A DNA stretch of 64,000 nt from Planosporangium thailandense (GTDB lineage Bacteria > Actinomycetota > Actinomycetes > Mycobacteriales > Micromonosporaceae): the NCBI RefSeq assembly GCF_011947195.1, contig NZ_JAATVY010000022.1:31506-95505 (forward strand), given 5' to 3'. This document shows, piece after piece, positions 50,854 through 60,402 of this stretch; position 1 is the stretch's first letter; each line of letters starts with the position of its first letter. The notes beneath the pieces are model-generated. The model saw only the letters and a program-made list of their open reading frames with translations. It made no database searches and had not been told where the DNA came from. A program made the position numbers and the translations under genes.

Positions 50854-50891
50854 CCGGCGGGCCCGGACCCGGTGCGGTCCGGGCCCGCCGG
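50854..50891 (+). terminator. 16-bp perfect hairpin after trypsin gene
   Basis: Arms 50854-50869 and 50876-50891 pair completely, loop CGGTGC, 9 nt after the stop and 23 nt before the next start. No T-run. It probably uncouples the protease from the downstream hydrolase. Confidence 0.75.
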
Positions 50892-50914
50892 AAAGCGATC
50901 AGTATGGTCAGGCG

Positions 50915-51781
50915 ATGCCCACCTTCGCCGGCGCCGACGGAGCGCCGCTGTACTACCGCGACGACGCGTACCGGGGTGCGACCGGGGACGACCGGACACC
51001 GCTCGTCGCCCTCGCCGGTGGCGCCGCCCGGCACCCGGACTACCTGGGAGATCTGGCGGGGCTGGGTGACCGGTACCGCCTCGTGGTGCCCCATCTGCGC
51101 GGGGTGGGTCGCACCCCGATGCCCGGTGCGGTCGGGCGGGCCTCGTTCTGGCGGCAGGCCGAGGATGTCGAGCGCCTGCGCGTCCGCCTGGGCCTCGAGC
51201 GCGTGCTGCTCGTCGGCCACTCGGCCGGTACGAGGCTGGCGCTGAGCTACGCGGCGCAGTTTCCGGACCGCCTCGCCGGCCTGGTGCTGATCACCCCGCC
51301 GTCCGCCCATCTGGTCGACGTACCCTCCGACGCCGTGGACCTGATCGCCCGGCGTCGGGGCGAGCCGGCGTTCGACGCCGCCGTGGCGGCGATGGAGGCC
51401 GGGCCGGATCTGGGAGACGACGACCGGTTCAACGCCTGGCAGCGCGAGACCGCGCCTGTGGGGTACGCCGCCTGGGGAGCGCGGGAACAGGCGCACGCGG
51501 CTGTCGGGAGCTGGAGCCTCGCCGCCGTGAAGGGGTACTTCAGCGTCGAGCCACCGCGGGACTTCGCCGCCCGGCTCGCTCAAGTGACGGCTCCGGTACT
51601 GGTCGTCGCGGGATCCGAGGACTGCCTGACCGGGCTGGCGCCGGTGGTTGCGCTGGCCGGAATCTTTCCGGCCGGTCGTGCCGTGGTGCTCGACGAATGC
51701 GGGCACTATCCCTGGGTCGAGCAGCCGGCGGCGTTCCGGCAGGTGGTCGAGGGCTTTCTCGGTACGCTGCCGCACCTCTGA
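50915..51781 (+). CDS. Alpha/beta hydrolase (proline iminopeptidase-like)
   Basis: 288 residues from ATG at 50915. Nucleophile elbow GHSAGTRLALSYAAQFPDRL, acid in VVAGSEDCLTG, His in DECGHYPWVEQP; the oxyanion region is LVALAGGAARHPDYLGDLAG, with a cap domain between. Cytosolic, no signal. arfB begins 11 nt after its stop. Substrate unknown. Confidence 0.92.
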   Translation: MPTFAGADGAPLYYRDDAYRGATGDDRTPLVALAGGAARHPDYLGDLAGLGDRYRLVVPHLRGVGRTPMPGAVGRASFWRQAEDVERLRVRLGLERVLLVGHSAGTRLALSYAAQFPDRLAGLVLITPPSAHLVDVPSDAVDLIARRRGEPAFDAAVAAMEAGPDLGDDDRFNAWQRETAPVGYAAWGAREQAHAAVGSWSLAAVKGYFSVEPPRDFAARLAQVTAPVLVVAGSEDCLTGLAPVVALAGIFPAGRAVVLDECGHYPWVEQPAAFRQVVEGFLGTLPHL

Positions 51782-51792
51782 TCGGGGGACTG

Positions 51793-52218
51793 ATGGACGC
51801 ATACCTCCAGGTGACCGGCTCGCTCGCGATCCCTCGGTCCGAGCTGACCTGGCGGTTCAGCCGGTCGAGCGGGCCGGGCGGGCAGTCGGTCAATACCGCG
51901 GACTCGCGCGCCGAACTGCGCTTCGACCTCGCCGCCACCGGGGCGCTGCCGGAACATCTGAAGGCGCGGGCGCTCGCCCGGCTCGCGCCCCGCCTCGTCG
52001 ACGGGGTCCTCGCCGTGACCGCCTCCGAGCACCGCTCCCAACTGCAGAACCGGCGCGCCGCCGAGGCCCGCCTCGTCGCGCTCCTGGCCGAGGGTGTGGC
52101 GCCGCCCGCGCGTACCCGCCGCCCGACCAGGCCGTCGCGGGGTGCGGTGCAGGCCCGCCTGGACGCCAAGCGCCGGCGCTCGCAGGTCAAGCGGGGTCGC
52201 CGCGGCTTCGACGAGTGA
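51793..52218 (+). CDS. arfB: Alternative ribosome-rescue factor ArfB
   Basis: Peptidyl-tRNA hydrolase that frees ribosomes stalled at mRNA ends. 141 residues from ATG at 51793. The GGQ motif is in RSSGPGGQSVNTADSRAELR, and the long basic C-tail needed for entering the empty mRNA channel is present (AVQARLDAKRRRSQVKRGRR). Single-domain release-factor homologue, usual length. A 48-bp palindrome begins 9 bp after the stop. Confidence 0.95.
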   Translation: MDAYLQVTGSLAIPRSELTWRFSRSSGPGGQSVNTADSRAELRFDLAATGALPEHLKARALARLAPRLVDGVLAVTASEHRSQLQNRRAAEARLVALLAEGVAPPARTRRPTRPSRGAVQARLDAKRRRSQVKRGRRGFDE

Positions 52219-52227
52219 CTACCCGGC

Positions 52228-52275
52228 GATCTTGGACACGTAGCGGGGTTATCACACCGTCAGGCGTCCAAGATC
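52228..52275. repeat. 48-bp GATC palindrome, copy D (between arfB and thyA)
   Basis: Starts GATCTTGGAC and ends GTCCAAGATC; the outer 10 bp pair perfectly and 15 of 20 arm positions overall, interior degenerate. Both flanking genes read rightward, and thyA starts 27 bp after it. Confidence 0.82.
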
Positions 52276-52302
52276 GCGGGAGGGACGAGATAGAGTCCCT
52301 CG

Positions 52303-53199
52303 GTGCAGTACGTTCCGTTCGATCAGCGCGAACCAGACTCGCAATACCGGGATCTTCTGGCCCGGATCGTCGAGCACGGCGAGACGTCGCCGACCCGGCA
52401 GGGGCCGGCGGCCCGCACGCTCATCCAGCAGACCATGCGGTTCGACCTGGCCAACGGCTTTCCGGTGATCACCGACCGGAGCATCGTCTCGTTCTGGCGC
52501 AAGCCGATCGGCGAGCTGTGCGCCTTCATCAACGGTGCGACCACCCTGGAGGAGTTCGCCGAGTTCGGCTGCGACTGGTGGGAGCCGTGGGCGACCCCGG
52601 AGAAGACCGCCAAGCGCGGCCTGCCGCCGGGCGACATCGGGCCCGGATCGTACGGCGGGGCGTTCCACGACTTCCCCACCGTCGAGGGGACGCCGTTCGA
52701 CCAGTTCAAACACCTGGTCGAGCAGATGACGGAGTTCCCGAGCGACCGGACCCACTTCGTCTCGCCCTGGATCCCGCAGTACCAGGTGCGCGGCGAGGGC
52801 AAACAGCCGAAGACCACCATCTCGCCGTGCCACGGCTGGGTCCACGTACGGGTGATCAACGAGCGCATCCACCTGCACATGTTCCAGCGCTCCGGCGACG
52901 TGCCGGTGGGCGTGCCGTCCAACATGGTCCAGTACGCGGCGCTGGCCCTGATGCTCGAACAGCTGACCGGCTTCGCCGCCGGGGTCTACTACCACACCAT
53001 CTCGGACGCGCACGTCTACGAAGACCAGCTCGACAAGGTGCTGCCGCTGCTCGACCGGGAGCCGCGCCGGCTGCCCACCGTCCACCTCACCGAGGAGGGC
53101 CGGAAGGTCACCGACATCCACGACTTCCGGGCCGAGCACTTCGAACTGTCCGACTACGACCCGCACCCGGCGGTCGGCAGGATCCCGGTGGCGCCATGA
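52303..53199 (+). CDS. thyA: Thymidylate synthase (divergent ThyA)
   Basis: Makes dTMP from dUMP with methylene-tetrahydrofolate. 298 residues. Although divergent, the key residues align: Trp pair in FGCDWWEPWAT, catalytic Cys in TTISPCHGWVHVRV (usual PPCH), Arg and Asp in QRSGDVPVGVPSNMVQYAAL with the Asn that selects dUMP, and the sugar-contact HxY in SDAHVYEDQ. GTG start. Its TGA overlaps the folA start (ATGA). With the deaminase gene nearby it suggests a dCMP-dUMP-dTMP route. Confidence 0.9.
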   Translation: MQYVPFDQREPDSQYRDLLARIVEHGETSPTRQGPAARTLIQQTMRFDLANGFPVITDRSIVSFWRKPIGELCAFINGATTLEEFAEFGCDWWEPWATPEKTAKRGLPPGDIGPGSYGGAFHDFPTVEGTPFDQFKHLVEQMTEFPSDRTHFVSPWIPQYQVRGEGKQPKTTISPCHGWVHVRVINERIHLHMFQRSGDVPVGVPSNMVQYAALALMLEQLTGFAAGVYYHTISDAHVYEDQLDKVLPLLDREPRRLPTVHLTEEGRKVTDIHDFRAEHFELSDYDPHPAVGRIPVAP

Positions 53200-53708
53200 G
53201 AACCTCGTTCTTCCTCGCCGCGAGCGAGAACGACGTCATCGGCCGCGACAACGACCTGCCCTGGCACCTGTCCGCGGACCTGAAGCGGTTCAAGAGGCTC
53301 ACGTCCGGGCACGTCGTGGTGACCGGGCGGCTCAACCAGGATTCGATGGTGAGCCGGCTGGGCCGGCCGCTGCCCGGCCGGATCACGGTCGTGGTCACCC
53401 GCGACGCCGGACGCCCCGGCGAGGGGCCGGTCATCTACCAGCCGTCGGTGTCCGCGGCGCTGTCGGTGGCCCGCGCGATCGAGGAGTTCGCCGGCGGCGA
53501 CGAGGTGTTCGTGCTCGGCGGCGCGCAGATCTTCGCCGAGGCGCTGCCCGAGGCCGACACCATCCACCTGACCCGGGTGCACGCGCAGGTCGAGGGCGAC
53601 GTGCGGATGCCGGCCGGCTGGCTTTCCGGGTTCACGCTCGTCGAGAGCGAGCCGGGCCCGGAAGGTGAGGAGCTGCCCTACACCTTCGAGCGGTACGAGC
53701 GTCGGTAG
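53196..53708 (+). CDS. folA: Dihydrofolate reductase
   Basis: Regenerates tetrahydrofolate from the dihydrofolate made by ThyA. 170 residues. NDVIGRDNDLPWHLSADLKR carries the substrate Asp-equivalent region and Trp; TSGHVVVTGRL and VFVLGGAQIFAEALPEADTI are the cofactor parts. The usual helix 'GRxTxES' reads GRLNQDSM, a small deviation. The start ATG overlaps the thyA stop, so ThyA and FolA are made together. Confidence 0.93.
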   Translation: MRTSFFLAASENDVIGRDNDLPWHLSADLKRFKRLTSGHVVVTGRLNQDSMVSRLGRPLPGRITVVVTRDAGRPGEGPVIYQPSVSAALSVARAIEEFAGGDEVFVLGGAQIFAEALPEADTIHLTRVHAQVEGDVRMPAGWLSGFTLVESEPGPEGEELPYTFERYERR

Positions 53709-53716
53709 GCGACGGC

Positions 53717-54166
53717 ATGGCGCTCTACCAGCTCGACAACTTCCGGCACCCCGAGCAGCTCGCGGACATGCAGGCGCTCGAGAACGCCGGGATCTGCATC
53801 TTCTGCCCGCAGCACCTGACCACCGACCCCAACCACCCGGTCCTGCACCAGACCGCCCACTGGGTGGTCACGACCAACAAGTACCCGTACGCCGAGACGC
53901 GGCTGCACCTGCTGCTGGTGCCGCGGGCGCACGTGGAGGACCTGCTGGACCTCGAACCGGCGGCCCGCGACGAGTACTGGACCGTGCTGCGGTGGGTCCG
54001 GGACACGTACGGGCTGACGTTCTACAGCATCGGCTCGCGCAACGGCGACGGACGCTACACCGGCAGCTCGATCGCCCACGTCCACGTGCACGTCGTCGTC
54101 GGTGACGTGGACGACCCCGAACACCGGGGCGTTCGGTTCAAGATGAGCCACCGGCCCCGGGACTGA
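53717..54166 (+). CDS. HIT domain protein
   Basis: Nucleotide hydrolase/transferase of the histidine triad superfamily, 149 residues. The triad HVHVHVVVG is complete, preceded by a zinc-type CxxC (CIFCPQH). Members split dinucleoside polyphosphates or AMP conjugates. It starts 8 nt after folA, forming thyA-folA-HIT. Its last 29 bp overlap the end of the convergent deaminase gene. Confidence 0.9.
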   Translation: MALYQLDNFRHPEQLADMQALENAGICIFCPQHLTTDPNHPVLHQTAHWVVTTNKYPYAETRLHLLLVPRAHVEDLLDLEPAARDEYWTVLRWVRDTYGLTFYSIGSRNGDGRYTGSSIAHVHVHVVVGDVDDPEHRGVRFKMSHRPRD

Positions 54167-54983
54167 GGTCGACCCAGATCAGCTCCACCCCGGCGGCGCG
54201 CAGGACCCCGTCGCCGTCGAGCATCGCGTACGGGCCGGCGAAATAGCAGCGCGTGAAGCCGGCCTCGGCGACCAACCGGGCGCAGGCCGGGCACGGAAAC
54301 GTCGACACGTACAGGTCCGCCCCGGCGAGGCTCACGCCCTCGCGGGCCGCCCGGGCCACGATCGCCGCCTCCGCGTGCTGGGCGGTCGACAGGTCGGGAC
54401 GCAGCCCGCGGTGGAACTCGTTGCGCGGGTCGCCGTCAAGGTAGGGCGCGTACTCGGTCGGGTGGTGCCGGTTGTACGCCGTACCCAGCACCTTGCCGTC
54501 GCGGACGGCGACCGCGCCCACCTGGCGCCACCAGTCGGAGCTGTGCTGCGCCTCGACGACCGCGAGCCGGGTCAATTCCCGGGAGACCTCGTCGGTCGCT
54601 ACCGTCCCGTCGTAGTCGGCCGGCTTCTCGGCTTGCGCCCAGGGCCGGTCCCAGCGCAGGAACGTACGCTCGAAGATCACGCCCTGGAGCTCGTGGCGGT
54701 CGACCAGCTCGCGCATGATCTCTTCGTCCGGTACGACGAGGGTGTCGGCGGTGACCGCGGTGCGCAGGCCGTCCGGCTCGACGACGGTGGCCGGCGTCCC
54801 GGTCGCGCGCAGGTAGGCGGCCGCGCGCTCGGGGGTGAGCGCGCGGATGTCCTTGCGCAGCGCCGGGAACCGCTCGGCGAAGCCCCGGCCCAGCAGCAGC
54901 ACCTCGGCCGCGTCGCGGTGCCGGGTCAGGAACGCCTCGTACCCGGCGTGGAGGACCGGCAGGTAGAGCAGCAGCTGTTTCAG
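54138..54983 (-). CDS. dCMP deaminase-family protein with unusual N-terminal domain (CTG start)
   Basis: The C-terminal half is a zinc deoxycytidylate deaminase fold: HAE in AQHAEAAIVARAA and PCxxC in STFPCPACARLVAEAG, with EFHRGLRPD as substrate loop. The first 130 residues are a separate domain (VLLLGRGFAERFPALRKDIR, VVEPDGLRTAVTADTLVVPD) that I do not recognise. The only ATG/GTG-type start is a GTG at 54902, but the frame stays open with excellent codon bias up to a CTG at 54983 that overlaps the upstream stop (CTGA), adding KQLLLYLPVLHAGYEAFLTR. I take that CTG as the start (281 residues); otherwise 254. Confidence 0.8.
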   Translation of the reverse strand: MKQLLLYLPVLHAGYEAFLTRHRDAAEVLLLGRGFAERFPALRKDIRALTPERAAAYLRATGTPATVVEPDGLRTAVTADTLVVPDEEIMRELVDRHELQGVIFERTFLRWDRPWAQAEKPADYDGTVATDEVSRELTRLAVVEAQHSSDWWRQVGAVAVRDGKVLGTAYNRHHPTEYAPYLDGDPRNEFHRGLRPDLSTAQHAEAAIVARAAREGVSLAGADLYVSTFPCPACARLVAEAGFTRCYFAGPYAMLDGDGVLRAAGVELIWVDLSPGAGGSS

Positions 54984-55579
54984 GACCTGCCCCCGGTCTC
55001 GTCGATCACGTCCTGGATCAGCTCGGGCAGGCGCTCGGACAGCTTCTTGGACATCACCTCGGCCAGCCCCATCTGCAGCCGGCGCAGCCGGGCGGACGTG
55101 CTGACGGTGGCCATCCGCTCCAGGACCTCGACGCGGCCGCAGTACTTGGCCTCCAGCTCGCCGATCTGCTCAGGTGTGTAGGTCTCGGCGGTGGCGACCA
55201 GCACGTCGGGGCGCACGGCCTTGATCAGTGACCACTTCGGCTCGTCGACGTGCTTGAGCGTGACCAGGCCGACACCGCGCTGGTGGGTCACCATCCGCAG
55301 CCGCTCCAGCTCCGGCACGGCCGGCCGGCCCGGACCCTTGCGCTTGCGCAGCTTCTCGTCGCTGTCGAGCCCCACGATCAGGAAGTCGCCGAACCCGCGG
55401 GCCGCCTCCAGGTACATGGAGTGGCCCTCGTGCAGGATGTCGAACGAGCCGCTGGTGAGCACGACCTTCAACCCGAGCACGCGCAGCGCCTGGACGATCT
55501 CGGAGATCCGGTCGTAGTCCTTGACGTACCGCAGCTCGAAGTTGGAGGCGTCGGCGAACAGCCCGCTGTTGTTCTGCAT
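54980..55579 (-). CDS. Adenylyl/cytidylyltransferase family protein (HldE C-terminal-like)
   Basis: 199-residue nucleotidyltransferase. The HxGH motif is in VVLTSGSFDILHEGHSMYLE and the second motif STSARLRR stands for ISSTxxR; LIVGLDSDEKLRKRKGPGRP is typical of RfaE/HldE-like enzymes that activate a sugar phosphate. It is fused to nothing. A GGAGG-type site precedes the ATG by 11 nt. It is the first gene of a two-gene operon with the deaminase. Substrate unknown. Confidence 0.88.
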   Translation of the reverse strand: MQNNSGLFADASNFELRYVKDYDRISEIVQALRVLGLKVVLTSGSFDILHEGHSMYLEAARGFGDFLIVGLDSDEKLRKRKGPGRPAVPELERLRMVTHQRGVGLVTLKHVDEPKWSLIKAVRPDVLVATAETYTPEQIGELEAKYCGRVEVLERMATVSTSARLRRLQMGLAEVMSKKLSERLPELIQDVIDETGGRS

Positions 55580-55641
55580 GTAGGTGTGCCCCTCCTAGAC
55601 CCACGCGAGCATAAAGGGTGGTCGCGTCCGCCGGTACAGTC

Positions 55642-55670
55642 GGCACGGCCTGCCGCCCGGAGGCCGTGCC
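55642..55670 (-). other. 10-bp perfect hairpin upstream of nucleotidyltransferase gene
   Basis: GGCACGGCCT (55642-55651) with AGGCCGTGCC (55661-55670), 9-nt loop. It lies between the toxin gene end (55791) and the nucleotidyltransferase start (55579) on the same strand, so it could end toxin-antitoxin transcription. Confidence 0.5.
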
Positions 55671-55671
55671 G

Positions 55672-55771
55672 GGTCGACCCGTCGGCGGCCGCGTTCCACG
55701 CCTCGCTCGACGTGATCTCGCAGGCCTCGCCGACGGTGGAGTTCCCCGGCCAGCGCCTGCTGGCCTGGACT
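55672..55771 (+). pseudogene. Possible relic of a coding segment
   Basis: One + strand frame (AAAFHASLDVISQASPTVEF, PGQRLLAW) keeps GC in nearly every third position for about 30 codons, then degrades (ACT ACT GCT GAT). No start, no ribosome site and no recognisable family. It may be the remnant of a displaced gene in the toxin-antitoxin border; evidence is codon bias only. Confidence 0.25.
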
Positions 55772-55790
55772 ACTGCTGATTTCGGCCGGC

Positions 55791-56081
55791 TCAGGGACGG
55801 TCGAAAACGTCGTGGGTGCCGATGCGCCGCCAGATGATGTGCTGCTCGCCGGGCTGCACCTCGTTGCCGTACTGGAACGTCGCCCGCCTGTCGGGTGCCC
55901 AGGTCATCTCCCACACGTTCGGGTGGCCCTGCATCTTCTTCACCCGCAGGCCCTTGCGGAAACGGCCGGTGCGTAGGTCGGCCACGAAGTGCTCCACCGC
56001 TTTCTTGAAGGCGGCGCGCTGCTCCGGAGTAAGCCCCTTGAGGTCGTGACGGAAGCTGTCCAGCTGTTCCCAGGTGGGCAT
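55791..56081 (-). CDS. RelE/HigB-like toxin
   Basis: 96 residues. Compact basic protein with the RelE-fold pattern: helix WEQLDSFRHDLKGLTPEQRA, strands LRVKKMQGHPNVWEMTWAPD and RATFQYGNEV, and the terminal HIIWRRIGTHDVFDRP. Such toxins cut mRNA on the ribosome. The ATG overlaps the antitoxin stop (ATGA). Confidence 0.82.
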   Translation of the reverse strand: MPTWEQLDSFRHDLKGLTPEQRAAFKKAVEHFVADLRTGRFRKGLRVKKMQGHPNVWEMTWAPDRRATFQYGNEVQPGEQHIIWRRIGTHDVFDRP

Positions 56082-56389
56082 CAGTCCTCATCCAGCGAGG
56101 CGAGAAAGGCCTCGTCGCTGGTGTGACGCACCGATCGGCCGGCGGCCAGGTCGGCGTCGGACTCGGACTCCTTGGCCTGCCACTCCGGTGTCCAGAACCA
56201 TGCCTGGTCCCGGGCCACCAGGGTCGCCGGGGTGAGTACGATCCGGCCGTCCTGGACGTCGACGAGCAGGTTGTCGCCCGCCTCCAGGTGCAGTTGCTCG
56301 CGGACGCTCTGCGGGATCGTCAGCACGCCGCGTTCGCGCAACGGCGCGGACAGCGGTCGCCGGGCCGGCTGCTCAGCCATCGTGGTCAT
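56081..56389 (-). CDS. AbrB/MazE-type antitoxin
   Basis: 102 residues from ATG at 56389 (ATG at 56380 possible). SpoVT/AbrB swapped-hairpin domain LRERGVLTIPQSVREQLHLE, AGDNLLVDVQDGRIVLTPAT binds operator DNA; the acidic C-tail (EWQAKESESDADLAAG, DEAFLASLDED) would wrap the toxin. Antitoxin first, toxin second, 4-nt overlap: a standard type II module with a MazE-type antitoxin and RelE-like toxin. Confidence 0.85.
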   Translation of the reverse strand: MTTMAEQPARRPLSAPLRERGVLTIPQSVREQLHLEAGDNLLVDVQDGRIVLTPATLVARDQAWFWTPEWQAKESESDADLAAGRSVRHTSDEAFLASLDED

Positions 56390-56566
56390 GCAGCAATTAT
56401 GTCTCGCAGAAATTCTGCCGTACACCCCATGTCGGTCGCCGAGAGGGAGCTGGGCGGCCGCTGCCACATGCGACGACGGCCAAGGTTGTCGCCCTGCGCG
56501 AGGCGCTCGGCCCGGCTTCCGCGACCACGCGGGAGCGGTCGTCGCCGACCGGTGCCGGTGGGCGGT

Positions 56567-58198
56567 TCAGTCGTCCTTCTTGCCGCCGCCCTTCGGGGGC
56601 TTCTTCTTCCCGCCCTGCCCGGCCTGGATCTGGCGCAGCAGGTCACGCAGCTTGCTGTCGGCCTGACCGGGGGCGCTCGACGGGGAGGGGGTGCCCTGCG
56701 CACCGGAGGCGGGCGCCGGCTTACCGGCGGCGGTCGGCGTCGAGCCCCCGGCGGCCCGGGTGGTGGCCGGCAGGTTCACCGGAACGTTCACCGCGCCGGT
56801 GATCACCGCGCGGCACGTGGCGTTGTTGAGCGTGAACTGCGTCGGGATCGGGTTGGAGTCCTGGTACCCGCCGGTCATGCTGAGCGTGGTCGACCCGCCG
56901 GTAGCGATGGCCCCGGTGCCGTGGGCGGTGACCGCGTTGCCGGTCTGTGACCAGGTCGCGCCGGTGCCGCCGGTCACCCGCTGGTCGGCCGGGAAGTCGA
57001 AGCGCAGCGTCCAGTCGGGGGCCGGCCGGGCGCCGTGGTTGACGACGGTGACGTCGACGGCGAACGTACCCGACTGGTCCTTCTTGGTCTGGTAGCGCAC
57101 CTCGCAGGGCGGCGGTGCCGGTGCGGCCTGCTGGCTCGGCGCCGCGGCGAGGGTCGCCGCGTTCGCGGCCGGCTTCGAACCGACCGCCGCCCAGGCGATC
57201 GCGCCGGTGGCGGTGACAGCCGCGGCCGTGCCGGCCACCAGGACGGTGCTGCGGCGCCGCGGCCGGCGACGCCTGCGCCCGGCGGCGACCGGGCCGTCCA
57301 CGCTCATGAGTGCCGTGTCCGCGTCGGTCCGGTCGACCGGATCCCAGCTCAGCGCATCGTCCTGGGGGAGCGGGACCCGGGTCCCGGCGGCGGCGGCGAG
57401 TTCGCGCGCGACCTCCTCCGCGCTCGGCCGGTCTTCGGGCAATTTGGCGAGGCTGCGGGCGCACACGTCGGCGACGCGCGACGGCAGCCCGACGACCGGC
57501 GGCAGCGGCTGCGGCTCGGCGTACTGATGGGCTTCGATCATCTGGGTGACCGTCTCGGCCTGCCAGGGCAGCCGACCGGTGAGCATGCGGAACAGCAGCA
57601 GGCCGAGGGCGTACACGTCGCTGGCCGGCGTCACCGCCTGGCCGCCGAGCCGTTCCGGCGCGACGTAGGCCGGGGTGCCGAGGATGGTCGTCGTATCCTC
57701 CGGGTTCGCGCCGGCCAGCGCCGCGATTCCGAAGTCGACGACCTTCACGCCGGCCGGCGTGAGCATCACGTTCGCCGGCTTGATGTCGCGGTGCACCAGC
57801 CCGCGCGCGTGCGCGGCGGCCAGCGCCGCCGCCACTTCGGCGGCGATGCGCACGGCGACCGGCCAGGCCAGCTGGCCGTCGGCGAGCCGGGCGTCCAGAG
57901 TGACGCCCTCGACAAGCTCCATGACGACGAACGGGACCCGGGTGCCGTCCGACTCGACCGCCTCGCCGTAGTCGTACACGCTGGTGACGTGCGGGTGGGA
58001 CAGCCGGCCGGCGGCCTGCGCCTCGTAGCGGATGAGGTCCCGCGAGGCGGCGTCGCCGGCGTACCGGCCGCTGAGCATCTTCACTGCCACATCGCGTCCG
58101 AGTACCTCGTCGTGGGCCCGCCACACAACGGACATGCCGCCCGCGCCGAGGCGTTCGACCAGCCGGTACCGGTCGGTCAGCAGACGTACGGCTTCCAT
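56567..58198 (-). CDS. Ser/Thr protein kinase with extracellular CBM2-like domain
   Basis: 543-residue membrane kinase. Kinase domain (about 1-275): P-loop GAGGMSVVW, Lys in VAVKML, HRD LVHRDIKPANVM, DFG VVDFGIAAL, APE AYVAPERL. After an Arg-rich stop-transfer (RRRRRRPRRRS) comes the membrane segment TVLVAGTAAAVTATGAIAWA. The external part, from CEVRYQTKKDQSGTFAVDVT through VVNHGARPAPDWTLRFDFPA to FTLNNATC, follows the carbohydrate-binding module family 2 pattern, with flanking cysteines. The tail is Pro/Lys rich. Such a kinase could sense cellulose or chitin. A chitinase with its own CBM2 lies 570 bp away. Confidence 0.92.
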   Translation of the reverse strand: MEAVRLLTDRYRLVERLGAGGMSVVWRAHDEVLGRDVAVKMLSGRYAGDAASRDLIRYEAQAAGRLSHPHVTSVYDYGEAVESDGTRVPFVVMELVEGVTLDARLADGQLAWPVAVRIAAEVAAALAAAHARGLVHRDIKPANVMLTPAGVKVVDFGIAALAGANPEDTTTILGTPAYVAPERLGGQAVTPASDVYALGLLLFRMLTGRLPWQAETVTQMIEAHQYAEPQPLPPVVGLPSRVADVCARSLAKLPEDRPSAEEVARELAAAAGTRVPLPQDDALSWDPVDRTDADTALMSVDGPVAAGRRRRRPRRRSTVLVAGTAAAVTATGAIAWAAVGSKPAANAATLAAAPSQQAAPAPPPCEVRYQTKKDQSGTFAVDVTVVNHGARPAPDWTLRFDFPADQRVTGGTGATWSQTGNAVTAHGTGAIATGGSTTLSMTGGYQDSNPIPTQFTLNNATCRAVITGAVNVPVNLPATTRAAGGSTPTAAGKPAPASGAQGTPSPSSAPGQADSKLRDLLRQIQAGQGGKKKPPKGGGKKDD

Positions 58199-58357
58199 GT
58201 TCAGGTGATGCCCCTATCGACCAGCCCCTACACGCCCTTAATCCACCCCTAAGATAGGGCAAAATAGGAAGAAAGCGGGGAGATTCGACCCAGAAGGCGG
58301 AACCGGCGCGCAAGTCATAGGCTGAGGTGACTTGGACGGGGACGAAATGGGGGCGCT

Positions 58358-58708
58358 GTGGACCCGCACCGGCGTTCGGAGGAGGGGCTCCGGTTCGTCG
58401 TCGTCGCGAGCGGGGCCGACGGTGTGCGCGTCGCGGTCGACGGCGAGGTCGACTTCCTGACGGCGCCACGGCTCAAGAGGGGGCTGTGGTGGGTGCTGGC
58501 GGAGTTCGACCCCCGTGACCTCGTGGTCGACCTATCCGGAGTGTCCTTCCTGGACAGTACCGGCCGGGGTGCGCTCCTGCACGGATGGCGCCTGGCGCAG
58601 GAGCGCAACTGCCGGCTGACCGTCGTGAACCCGCAACGGCCCGTGCTGGCCATGCTGCGGATCGCCGGAGTGGCGGCGCATCTGGGGCTCGACGCCGCCC
58701 ACTCCTGA
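58358..58708 (+). CDS. STAS-domain anti-sigma factor antagonist
   Basis: 116 residues. STAS fold with the phosphorylatable serine in VDLSGVSFLDSTGRGALL (Ser after Asp), as in SpoIIAA/RsbV proteins. These bind anti-sigma factors when unphosphorylated. No anti-sigma kinase is next to it. It is divergent from the CBM2 kinase gene, sharing the 159-bp gap 58199-58357. A 48-bp palindrome begins 3 bp after its stop. Confidence 0.9.
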   Translation: MDPHRRSEEGLRFVVVASGADGVRVAVDGEVDFLTAPRLKRGLWWVLAEFDPRDLVVDLSGVSFLDSTGRGALLHGWRLAQERNCRLTVVNPQRPVLAMLRIAGVAAHLGLDAAHS

Positions 58709-58711
58709 CTC

Positions 58712-58759
58712 GATCTTGGACACTTGTGCGAGCTATAGCTCGCACAAGTGTCCAAGATC
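58712..58759. repeat. 48-bp GATC palindrome, copy E (perfect)
   Basis: Reads GATCTTGGACACTTGTGCGA then GCTA, followed by the exact complement: 24 of 24 pairs, no loop. The termini are those of copies A, B and D but the inner arms differ, and still match each other. It lies between the STAS stop (58708) and the chitinase stop (58767), both within 8 bp. Confidence 0.92.
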
Positions 58760-58766
58760 GTAGAAG

Positions 58767-60377
<1,611 letters not shown>

Positions 60378-60402
60378 GGCCTCTCCCGAGGTGTGGGCCC
60401 TG

